Source of the DNA: JAXGVG01 sp040773965
GTDB lineage: Bacteria; Pseudomonadota; Alphaproteobacteria; UBA9219
DNA length: 15,946 nt
Direction: 5' to 3'
Assembly (NCBI GenBank): GCA_040773965.1
Contig: JAXGVG010000028.1
Location: 1-15,946, forward strand
In this document: one piece after another, positions 1-5,650 of the stretch
How positions within the stretch are numbered: the first letter of the stretch is position 1
Layout: the number at the start of each line of letters is the position of its first letter
The notes under the pieces: generated by a model
Database searches by the model: none
What the model was told of the DNA's origin: nothing
What the model saw: the letters and a program-made list of their open reading frames with translations, nothing else
Translations under genes and position numbers: made by a program

Positions 1-329
1 GCAGCCGCATGGACGAAGTGATCTTCGAAGAGTTCAAAGGCACCGGCAATTCGGAAATCATTCTGGACCGCAAGTTGTCCGATCGCCGCACGTTCCCCTC
101 CATCGACATCACGAAGTCCGGCACCCGCAAGGAAGAGTTGCTGGTGGACAAAGGCACCATGTCGAAAATGTGGGTGCTCCGCCGCGTTCTGCTGCCGATG
201 GGCGTTACCGATGCGATGGAGTTCCTGCTCGACAAGCTGAAATACAGCAAGACGAACGCCGATTTCTTCGCGTCCATGAGCCAGAACACGAACGATATTG
301 CCAAACCGCGCCGCGGTTCGTCGGACTAG
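1..329 (+). CDS. rho: Transcription termination factor Rho, C-terminal part (5' end outside window)
   Basis: This is the last ~108 codons of Rho, the hexameric RNA helicase that ends transcription at Rho-dependent sites. The frame is open from base 3, so the gene starts upstream of the window. The visible peptide carries the family's highly conserved C-terminal motor-domain signature: MDEVIFEEFKGTGN, then the DRK...FPSIDITKSGTRKEELL block, then KMWVLRR, and the ending DAMEFLLDKL...KTNADFF. These match the end of bacterial Rho nearly position for position, with a usual short tail after NADFF. The gene is convergent with secB, with only 16 bases between the stop codons. A small palindrome (304-318, AACCGC / GCGGTT) lies at its very end but has no U-tract. 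The identity is very secure; only the fragment is visible. Confidence 0.96.
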   Translation, partial: SRMDEVIFEEFKGTGNSEIILDRKLSDRRTFPSIDITKSGTRKEELLVDKGTMSKMWVLRRVLLPMGVTDAMEFLLDKLKYSKTNADFFASMSQNTNDIAKPRRGSSD

Positions 330-345
330 GCGCGATTCAGCGAAA

Positions 346-834
346 TCAGGCCGACCCGGCCGGCGGCTTCGCCATCTGCTCGGCGTTGGCCTGATACAGT
401 CCCGAGAAATCGATCGGGTTGATCAAAAGCTGCGGGAACCCGCCGTCGCGCACGGCGTTCGCAATAATGTTGCGCGCGAACGGGAACAGAAGGCGCGGCG
501 CTTCCACCAAAAGGACGAGTTTCAATTGATCTTCCGGCAGGGGCGGAACCGCGAACACGCCGCCATAAGACAGCTCGGCAATAAAGGCCGTCTTGTTCTC
601 CAGCCGCGCTTCCAGCTTAAGCAGCAGAAGCACCTCATAATTGTTTTCCCCCACCGTGCGGGTCTGGACGTTGACGCCCATGTTCAGCTCGGGCGTTGCG
701 TTCGTCGGCGTGTAGACCTGGGGAGCGTTAGGACTTTCGAAAGAGAAATCCTTGATATATTGAACGTTGATCGCGACCTGCAACGGGGTTTGCGGGGCCG
801 AAGCCGTCGAAGCCGTGGGATCCGGGGAAGCCAT
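346..834 (-). CDS. secB: Protein-export chaperone SecB
   Basis: SecB is the cytoplasmic tetrameric chaperone that keeps preproteins unfolded and passes them to SecA. The 162-residue product has the family core: VAINVQYIKDFSFESPNAP near the N-terminus, then PELNMGVNVQTR, YEVLLLLKLEA, the Y-G-G-V-F stretch, and the ending PRLLFPFARNIIANAVRDGG...LINPIDFSGLY. Length is normal. The open frame extends 20 codons further upstream, but the ATG at 834 has a good ribosome site (AGGAG, 5 bases away), so it is chosen. The N-terminus is rich in Ala, Ser, Thr and Pro, as in other alphaproteobacterial SecBs. It is divergent from the Tim44-like gene and convergent with rho. SecB beside Tim44-like/mltA/smr is, as far as I recall, a common alphaproteobacterial arrangement. 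Confidence 0.96.
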   Translation of the reverse strand: MASPDPTASTASAPQTPLQVAINVQYIKDFSFESPNAPQVYTPTNATPELNMGVNVQTRTVGENNYEVLLLLKLEARLENKTAFIAELSYGGVFAVPPLPEDQLKLVLLVEAPRLLFPFARNIIANAVRDGGFPQLLINPIDFSGLYQANAEQMAKPPAGSA

Positions 835-986
835 AATCGCTCCTGAAATGAGGTTGCCGGGAAGGTGGCGGAAAGATGCGCAATCCGGGGGCATTTAGCA
901 ACAAAAAAGGCAGGAATTTTTTTGGTGCCGGAAATTTGTAAAAAAAGGTACGTATGGGTTATGCTGGTTTTGACCGGAGCATGAGC

Positions 987-1655
987 ATGGAATATCTGGA
1001 CATCATCGTCTTCGCGGCCGTGGCCGTCGTTCTCCTTGTGCGTTTGTGGGGCTTGTTTGGCCGCCGCAACGGCGACGAACCCGAGCGCCCCAATCCTTTT
1101 ATAGCGCCGCCGACGGCTTCGCACGACGAAGAAGACGTCATGGTGCTGCCCGATCGCGCCAGGGCGCAGCCGTCGCCGCTGATAACGGCCGAAGGCCACG
1201 CGGCGGACTCCTTGGCGGGCGCCATCGACCGGATCAAGGCGCTGGACCCGGCGTTTGACGAAAAGAAATTCCTCGAGGGAGCCAAAATCGCATTCGCGCG
1301 CATTGTCGAGGCGTTCGCCAAAGGGGATTTGACCGGGGCCGGAAAAATTCTTGCCCCCTCGGTCCGCGAAGGCTTTCAAAAAGCCGTCGACGCGCGCCGG
1401 GCCGCGCGCGAAACGCTGGAGAGCCGGATCGGGAAAATGGTGTCGGCCGACGTCGTCGCCGCGCAGGTGGAGGAAACGAAGGCCTCGCTGACGGTTGAGT
1501 TTGTCAGCAACCAGATCAATGTGACGCGCGGCGCGTCCGGTGCGGTCGTTTCCGGATCGCCGCAGCAGGCCGAGGAAATTCGCGACGTCTGGGTCTTCGC
1601 GCGCGACATGAAATCGCCGGATCCCAACTGGCAACTCGTCGAAACGCGCAGCTGA
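987..1655 (+). CDS. Tim44-like domain inner-membrane protein
   Basis: This 222-residue protein has one N-terminal membrane segment (about residues 4-20, LDIIVFAAVAVVLLVRLWGL), a charged Pro-rich linker to about residue 90, and a C-terminal Tim44-like domain. The domain begins at EKKFLEGAKIAFARIVEAFAKGDL and ends at VWVFARD...DPNWQLVET, both typical of the family. Mitochondrial Tim44 tethers the import motor; bacterial relatives are membrane-anchored and poorly characterised, so I infer only an envelope role. The frame also offers ATGs at 954 and 981, but GGAG at 976-979 is 7 bases from the ATG at 987 and too close to the one at 981. The stop codon shares one base with the mltA start (TGATG), so translational coupling is likely. 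Confidence 0.9.
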   Translation: MEYLDIIVFAAVAVVLLVRLWGLFGRRNGDEPERPNPFIAPPTASHDEEDVMVLPDRARAQPSPLITAEGHAADSLAGAIDRIKALDPAFDEKKFLEGAKIAFARIVEAFAKGDLTGAGKILAPSVREGFQKAVDARRAARETLESRIGKMVSADVVAAQVEETKASLTVEFVSNQINVTRGASGAVVSGSPQQAEEIRDVWVFARDMKSPDPNWQLVETRS

Positions 1656-2824
1656 TGACGAAACGCCGAGACAAACCCGCGTTTCTTCCGTTTTCGGCTT
1701 TGGCCGTTGCTTTTTTGCTTTCGGCGTGCGCCGCGAAGCCTCCCGCGCCGCCGGAGCGCCTGACGCTCAAGCCCGTTGCGTTTGAGGATCTGCCCGGCTG
1801 GACGAAAGACCGCCACGACGAAGCACTGCCTGCGTTCCGGCGGTCTTGCGCGGTGCTGGCGAACAAGCCGGACGACGCGCCCATGGGCGCCGATGGTAAG
1901 GCGAAGGATTGGCGCGACGTTTGCGACACACTCGAGCGGCTCAAGCCGATGGGCGGCGAGGAGGCGCGGGCGTTTTTCGAACGGGAATTCCGCCCCTACG
2001 CGGTAACGTTCGGCGAAAAAAGCCAAGGCCTGTATACCGGTTATTACGAAGCGGAAATCAGCGGCGATTGGCAGCCGAACGGTCCTTATCAAACGCCGCT
2101 CTGGGCGCGGCCCGAGGATCTTGTCACGGCCGATCTGGGCGATTTTAAAGCCGATCTGAAAGGCCGGAAAATCGCCGGTAAAATCGAAGGCCGCAAACTA
2201 CGACCCTATGACAACCGCGCCATGATCGCGCAAGGATCGCTTGACCGGCGCGTCCGGCCCCTTGTGTGGACGGACGATCCCGTTGCGGCGTTTTTTCTCG
2301 AAATACAGGGCTCGGGGCGTGTGCGCCTTCCGGATGGCAGCATAGTGCGCGTAGGCTACGAAGCCCAAAATGGCCATGCTTATGTGGCCATCGGGCGCAT
2401 TCTGGCGGACGAAGGCGAGATTGAAAAACCCGTAACGATGGCGAAAATCCGCGGCTGGTTGCGCAAAAACCCGGACCGCGCGCAGGCCATGATGAACCGG
2501 AATCCATCCGTCATTTTCTTCCGCCTTGTGGAGGGTGAAGGCCCCATCGGCGCCCAGGGCGTCGTGCTGACGCCACGGCGCAGTTTGGCCGTCGATCCGT
2601 CGTTCATTCCTTTGGGCGCGCCGCTTTGGCTTGACGTGGAGGAGGACGGACCCACGCCCGCCATCCGTCGCCTTGTGGTGGCCCAGGACACGGGCGGCGC
2701 GATCAAGGGCGCTTTGCGCGGCGATTTTTTCTGGGGCGCAGGGGCCGAGGAAGAGGAAAAAGCGGGCGCGATGCAAAGCCGAGGCGCGTATTACCTGCTT
2801 TTGCCGAAAGGCGTAACACCATGA
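1655..2824 (+). CDS. mltA: Membrane-bound lytic murein transglycosylase A (lipoprotein)
   Basis: MltA cleaves the MurNAc-GlcNAc bond of peptidoglycan to give 1,6-anhydro ends, acting from the outer membrane. The 389-residue product starts with a lipoprotein signal: positive residues, a hydrophobic core, and LSAC with the lipidated Cys at residue 25. The MltA domain follows (YTGYYEAEISG near residue 130, then the ...YDNRAMIAQGSLD segment and FFLEIQGSGRV). It ends in a 3D-type barrel (VAQDTGGAIKGALRGDFFWG, residues 342-361). D357 aligns with the catalytic Asp of the E. coli enzyme by my reading. Length is close to normal, slightly longer than E. coli MltA. Start and stop overlap both neighbours (1 base and 4 bases), which indicates one operon. 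Confidence 0.96.
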   Translation: MTKRRDKPAFLPFSALAVAFLLSACAAKPPAPPERLTLKPVAFEDLPGWTKDRHDEALPAFRRSCAVLANKPDDAPMGADGKAKDWRDVCDTLERLKPMGGEEARAFFEREFRPYAVTFGEKSQGLYTGYYEAEISGDWQPNGPYQTPLWARPEDLVTADLGDFKADLKGRKIAGKIEGRKLRPYDNRAMIAQGSLDRRVRPLVWTDDPVAAFFLEIQGSGRVRLPDGSIVRVGYEAQNGHAYVAIGRILADEGEIEKPVTMAKIRGWLRKNPDRAQAMMNRNPSVIFFRLVEGEGPIGAQGVVLTPRRSLAVDPSFIPLGAPLWLDVEEDGPTPAIRRLVVAQDTGGAIKGALRGDFFWGAGAEEEEKAGAMQSRGAYYLLLPKGVTP

Positions 2825-3336
2825 ACGATGCGTCCGACGAGGAAATCTGGAAAACCTACGCCAAAGGCGTCAAGCGCCTTGGCGCGCAAGAAGAGGACGA
2901 AGAAAAAAAGCCGCCGTCTCTGCCGCCCCGCCGCGAGAAAGAACCTGAAAAACAGGAACCGCCGCCGCCGATGCCCGGCAGTCCGTCCCGGCCTCCCGTG
3001 CCTCTGGATCAGGTTGTGCTCGACATGCGGGTGGAATACAACCTGAGGCAGGGCGACGTCATCGTCGAGGCGCGGCTGGATTTGCACGGCAAGAGCTTTC
3101 AGGAAGCGCACGAAACCTTAAGCGGCTTTATCGAAACGCAAGCGCGGCGCGGGAAACGCATGCTGCTTGTCATCACCGGCAAGGGCCGCGAAGGCGAAGC
3201 TTCGCTGCGAACGGACGTGCCGCGCTGGTGCGACGCGATGCCGCTTGGGGCCCGCATCCTTGCCCTTCGCCCTGCCGCGCCCTGCCACGGCGGCGAAGGC
3301 GCGTGGTATGTGATGCTGAAGCGCTCGCGCCCCTGA
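2821..3336 (+). CDS. Smr-domain protein
   Basis: This is a 171-residue protein with a charged, Pro-rich, low-complexity N-terminal half (residues 20-60 contain runs of Glu, Lys and Pro) and a C-terminal Smr domain. The domain signature is LDLHG at residues 86-90 followed by ITGKG at 118-122. Smr domains are known as nucleases or nucleic-acid-binding modules, the small MutS-related family; the DLHG histidine is usually important for activity. The substrate of the stand-alone alphaproteobacterial form is not something I can state. The ATG overlaps the mltA stop by four bases (ATGA), so it is translationally coupled as the last gene of the Tim44-like/mltA operon. A T-rich stretch follows its stop (3363-3369), but the preceding hairpin is weak. 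Confidence 0.93.
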   Translation: MNDASDEEIWKTYAKGVKRLGAQEEDEEKKPPSLPPRREKEPEKQEPPPPMPGSPSRPPVPLDQVVLDMRVEYNLRQGDVIVEARLDLHGKSFQEAHETLSGFIETQARRGKRMLLVITGKGREGEASLRTDVPRWCDAMPLGARILALRPAAPCHGGEGAWYVMLKRSRP

Positions 3337-3403
3337 TAGCGGTAACGAACCCTTAACCAATCTTTTTTTCCGAAATTAACGGCCCGTTCACCGTGTCCCG
3401 GTT

Positions 3404-4114
3404 ATGAAGGAGAGACACAGCGGCAACGGGCGTGTTATGACGGCGGGCGTTTGGGCGGACGGAAAAACGATTTTTGGCGTTTTGTCGCTGGTTGTCTCCA
3501 TTGCCGGATACGTCCCCTATTTTTCGTCGATCATAGCGGGCCGGTGCAAGCCTCACGCGTTTTCGTGGGTGACGTGGACCATGGCGACGGCGCTCATTTT
3601 TCTGGCGCAGTGCAGCAAGGACGCGGGTCCCGGCGCATGGGTGACCGGATTGACGGCGCTGGCGTGTTTTTTGATCAGCCTTTTTTCTCTCCGCAACGGC
3701 GAAAAGGAAATCACGCGCAGCGACGAAGTCATTTTTGGCATTGGCCTTGCCGCGATACCGCTTTGGGCCGTGACGCAGGATCCGCTATGGTCGGTGCTGC
3801 TGATGATGGGGATCATCAGTCTCGGGTTTTACCCGACCTTCCGAAAATCGTACGACAAGCCTTACGAAGAGCACGCCTTTTTCTACGGCACCTGCGTCGC
3901 GAAATTCTTTTTCGGCTTTCTGGCGGTTCAACACTATTCGCTGGTGACGGCTCTTTCGCCGCTCTTCGGCATGTTGATCAACGCCGCGTTTCTGGCGATG
4001 CTGCTTTGGCGCCGTCGACATCTCGGCGGCCTGCACGAGCCTATGAACGACAACATGGCTTTCGAGCCGGAGATGTTGGCAATGCGAATTCAGGCGCGAC
4101 ACAACGTTTCTTGA
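3404..4114 (+). CDS. Polytopic membrane protein with PQ-loop/SWEET-like internal repeat
   Basis: This is a 236-residue protein of unknown function with about seven hydrophobic segments (roughly 22-44, 51-69, 77-95, 106-124, 126-144, 160-178, 181-202) and a polar cytoplasmic-looking tail after RRRH. Two segments resemble each other: VPYFSSIIAGRCKPHAFSWV (38-57) and YPTFRKSYDKPYEEHAFFYG (143-162). Each has a Pro, an aromatic, a ten-residue charged loop, a second Pro and then His and aromatics. That is reminiscent of the duplicated PQ-loop/SemiSWEET fold, which suggests a small-molecule transporter, but this is inference. The start is uncertain: the ATG at 3404 has no ribosome site before it, whereas an AAGGAG lies at 3406-3411 and an in-frame ATG at 3437 could be the real start. 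It is separated from smr by 67 bases. Confidence 0.72.
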   Translation: MKERHSGNGRVMTAGVWADGKTIFGVLSLVVSIAGYVPYFSSIIAGRCKPHAFSWVTWTMATALIFLAQCSKDAGPGAWVTGLTALACFLISLFSLRNGEKEITRSDEVIFGIGLAAIPLWAVTQDPLWSVLLMMGIISLGFYPTFRKSYDKPYEEHAFFYGTCVAKFFFGFLAVQHYSLVTALSPLFGMLINAAFLAMLLWRRRHLGGLHEPMNDNMAFEPEMLAMRIQARHNVS

Positions 4115-4137
4115 TTGGATCAACATTATATATTTGC

Positions 4138-4275
4138 GTCATCCCGGCGAAAGCCGGGATCCGGATTTAAATCTTCCGTGCGATCTTGCCATCAGACCAT
4201 GGATCCGGGAAAAGACACGGAACTCGTAGAGGGCCACAAGCTTTCACGCCGGATACCGGCTTTTGCCGGTATGAC
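4138..4275. repeat. REP doublet (REPIN-like), two inverted palindromic units
   Basis: Two related palindromes face each other. The left unit (4138-4164) contains ATCCCGGC-GAAA-GCCGGGAT, a perfect 8-bp stem with a tetraloop, flanked by GTC and CCGG. The right unit (4249-4275) is its reverse complement with three differences (ATACCGGC-TTTT-GCCGGTAT). Both begin with GTCAT and end with ATCCGG when read outward to inward, as in the GTCAT(T)CCCG repeats widespread in proteobacterial intergenic DNA. About 84 bases of unrecognised sequence lie between them. The arrangement is that of a REPIN, a non-autonomous element normally spread by a REP-associated transposase elsewhere in the genome. It is placed just after the membrane protein and may also stop or stabilise its transcript. 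Confidence 0.85.
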
Positions 4276-4327
4276 GGAAGCGGAGGACGGCCCTTTGTTC
4301 TGCAACACCCGGTTTCCGGACAAACGC

Positions 4328-4480
4328 TTAAAGAATAAACTTCGACAAATCGACGTTCTTCGCAAGATCGCTCAGACGCTCCCGCACGTAAGCCGCGTCG
4401 ATAACGACGGAGGTGCCGGGCTTGTCGGTCGCGTCGAAGCTGATGTCCTCCAAAAGCTTTTCAAGCAGCGTATGCAGCCG
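4328..4480 (-). pseudogene. Second copy of the hslU 3' end (codons 389-438 plus stop)
   Basis: On the minus strand this segment encodes the last 50 residues of HslU (RLHTLLEKLLEDISFDATDK at the start, LSKFIL and stop at the end). It is offset by exactly 1170 bases from the 3' end of the intact gene (5498-5650). There are 7 differences in 153 bases, at 4328, 4331, 4333, 4334, 4379, 4391 and 4478, and every one is silent: TAA for TAG, CTT for TTA, ATT for ATC, GAG for GAA, GCT for GCC, CGG for CGT. Similarity stops sharply at the stop codon on one side and fades beyond codon 389 on the other. There is no start codon in frame with a full domain, so it is not a functional gene. It is either the displaced original gene end or a remnant of another hslU allele. 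Confidence 0.88.
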
Positions 4481-4492
4481 CTTCCGCCATCG

Positions 4493-4537
4493 CGATTCAC
4501 GCTATGACGGACAAGGCGCGGCTTCGGGAATGACGCC
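4493..4537. repeat. REP-like element, copy next to the hslU fragment
   Basis: The last 21 bases (4517-4537) match 5454-5474 at 19 of 21 positions in the same orientation (CGCGG(C/T)TTCGGGAATGA(C/T)GCC). An ATTCACG-like left part (4493-4499) corresponds to ATCCACG at 5436-5442. The hairpin core seen in the other copy is degenerate here. It lies between the hslU fragment and the hicB stop codon. Confidence 0.55.
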
Positions 4538-4561
4538 GATTCCATCAAATCGAACTTTGCT

Positions 4562-4960
4562 CTAAACGCAGTCTTGTATGACACGTCTTGCCGCCTCGGC
4601 GAGAAAGCCGCTTCGCGTCATGCCTCGCGAACTGGCGGTTGCGTCGATAGCTTCGACCAACCCCTCATCAAGGCTGATGTTGAGACGCACGGCTTTGCCC
4701 GGCAAATCCGCGTGAACAAGAAGGCGGGCAACTTCCTTGATATCCGGGTCTTTTTCGATTTTGTCGAGAGAGCGTTGCCTGGGAATGCGGTCGCCATCTT
4801 CAACCATCAAGAGCAAGTGACCGCGGAGAGCCTCTTCGGCATTGCGCGCAGCTTCCTCGATCGTTTTTCCATGGCTTGTGCAGCCCGGAAGATCGGGAAA
4901 GAAGACGCCATAGCCTTTTTTTGCGCGTTCGATAATCGCGGGAAAATATTGCATAGGCAT
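4562..4960 (-). CDS. hicB: HicB-type antitoxin with C-terminal ribbon-helix-helix domain
   Basis: HicB neutralises the HicA RNase and represses the operon. The 132-residue product has the partially degraded RNase-H-like HicB fold at the N-terminus (YFPAIIERAKKGYGVFFPDL, then PGC-x-S-H-G-x-T-I-EEA, residues ~6-45). A linker follows, then a ribbon-helix-helix DNA-binding domain (VRLNISLDEGLVEAIDATAS and the RSGFLAEAARRVI helix, residues ~90-128). The frame opens at a GTG at 4969, but GAGGTG lies 6 bases before the ATG at 4960, which is chosen; an ATG at 4954 is also possible. It starts 5 bases after the hicA stop, the standard toxin-first order. A palindromic operator candidate lies upstream of hicA. 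The identity is strong; which toxin it counters follows from the neighbour. Confidence 0.93.
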   Translation of the reverse strand: MPMQYFPAIIERAKKGYGVFFPDLPGCTSHGKTIEEAARNAEEALRGHLLLMVEDGDRIPRQRSLDKIEKDPDIKEVARLLVHADLPGKAVRLNISLDEGLVEAIDATASSRGMTRSGFLAEAARRVIQDCV

Positions 4961-4965
4961 GATAA

Positions 4966-5178
4966 TCACCTCAGTTTGATGCCACTTTGCCGCTCAATGC
5001 TCTTCAATGTTCCAATCGGTATATCCTTGACGGGATGGGCAACCGTAACTTTACCGAGCTTGATCGGGTGTGAAAAATGATGATGGCTTCCCGTGATGCG
5101 CTTTAGCTTCCACCCGTCATCTTCAATCCGCGAAATAATTTCACGACTGCTCAGGCTGCTGCTTGAGGTGCGTGCCAT
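4966..5178 (-). CDS. hicA: HicA-type mRNA interferase toxin (YcfA family)
   Basis: HicA toxins are small double-stranded-RNA-binding-fold RNases that cleave mRNA and arrest growth until bound by HicB. The 70-residue product shows the complete family pattern: SSREIISRIEDDGWKLKRIT, then GSHHHFSHP with the catalytic His region (H32-H34), then VTVAHP and the closing IPIGTLKSIERQSGIKLR. Length is typical for the family, with a somewhat Ser-rich N-terminus. The ATG at 5178 follows an AAGGGA about 8 bases upstream. No inactivating change is visible, so toxin and antitoxin both look intact. The pair sits between two copies of the hslU 3' end and two REP-like elements. Confidence 0.93.
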   Translation of the reverse strand: MARTSSSSLSSREIISRIEDDGWKLKRITGSHHHFSHPIKLGKVTVAHPVKDIPIGTLKSIERQSGIKLR

Positions 5179-5195
5179 GTTGAGATCCCTTTAAT

Positions 5196-5244
5196 GTGTG
5201 TTGATGACTTTCGATGCTGGACGGCATCGAAAACCGCATCACAC
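5196..5244 (-). promoter_or_regulatory. Hairpin in the hicA leader
   Basis: TTTCGATGC and GCATCGAAA (5209-5217 and 5224-5232) form a perfect 9-bp stem with a 6-base loop. The flanks GATG/CATC and GTGT/ACAC can extend it with small bulges. It ends about 18 bases before the hicA start on the minus strand, just ahead of the likely ribosome site. No U-tract follows, so it is not an obvious terminator. A role in limiting toxin translation or stabilising the mRNA is inference. Confidence 0.5.
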
Positions 5245-5297
5245 GAGAAGGTCTCCTTTGTACGGGTTTTTTGCCCCACATGCACCCATTCCCGAGT

Positions 5298-5332
5298 TTG
5301 TGTATAGTTACACAACAACCGGCAATTGTCAA
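5298..5332 (-). promoter_or_regulatory. Probable hicAB promoter and palindromic operator
   Basis: A perfect inverted repeat, TTGTGTA-TAGT-TACACAA (5298-5315), lies about 120 bases upstream of hicA. On the minus strand a consensus TTGACA (5327-5332) precedes a TATACA inside the palindrome (5301-5306). The spacing of 20 bases is longer than ideal, so the exact -10 is uncertain. A palindrome overlapping the promoter is where the ribbon-helix-helix domain of HicB would be expected to bind; that link is inferred. Confidence 0.55.
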
Positions 5333-5426
5333 CAATAATTTCTGTTGATTGATCCATAATCCATGAACCCCAATCCATCACACATCAACTTCCTTAACGA
5401 ACCTCGCGATACTGGAGCTTTTCCCG

Positions 5427-5474
5427 GCTGGATGGAATCCACGTCAACCGCTTCGCGGTTTCGGGAATGATGCC
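5427..5474. repeat. REP-like element between hicA and hslU
   Basis: AACCGC-TTC-GCGGTT (5446-5460) is a perfect 6-bp hairpin inside a REP-like sequence ending in TTCGGGAATGATGCC. The element matches the copy at 4493-4537 in its right part and shares the GGAAT/ATTCC character of dispersed proteobacterial repeats. It lies 23 bases beyond the hslU stop and could also affect the end of the hslU transcript. Confidence 0.6.
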
Positions 5475-5497
5475 AAACCGTTAGGATATAGGCAGTT

Positions 5498-5650
5498 CTA
5501 TAAGATAAACTTCGACAAATCGACGTTCTTCGCAAGATCGCTCAGACGTTCCCGCACGTAGGCCGCGTCGATAACGACGGAGGTGCCGGGCTTGTCGGTC
5601 GCGTCGAAGCTGATGTCCTCCAAAAGCTTTTCAAGCAGCGTATGCAGACG
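5498..5650 (-). repeat. Direct repeat copy inside hslU (partner of 4328-4480)
   Basis: This 153-base stretch, the final 50 codons and stop of intact hslU, pairs with 4328-4480 at 146 of 153 positions in the same orientation, 1170 bases apart. The two copies bracket hicAB and both REP-like elements. Confidence 0.9.

Noticed and set aside
304..318. Palindrome at the end of rho considered as a terminator
   Set aside because: It lies within the coding sequence, has only a 6-bp stem and lacks a T-run on either strand.
684..1634. 316-codon minus-strand frame opposite the Tim44-like gene
   Set aside because: It overlaps both secB and the Tim44-like gene, has Arg-rich shadow composition, and no family pattern.
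4115..4507. 130-codon plus-strand frame containing RRIPAFAGMT-type peptide
   Set aside because: The peptide is the familiar translation of REP palindromes, and the rest is the reverse of the hslU fragment; it is not a gene.
4372..4584. 70-codon minus-strand frame beginning near the hicB stop
   Set aside because: It reads the hslU fragment in the wrong frame; the real homology is in another frame.
4328..5650. hicAB region considered as a complete transposon or integron cassette
   Set aside because: No transposase, integrase, attC-like site or target-site duplication of usual size was found; only the gene-end duplication is certain.
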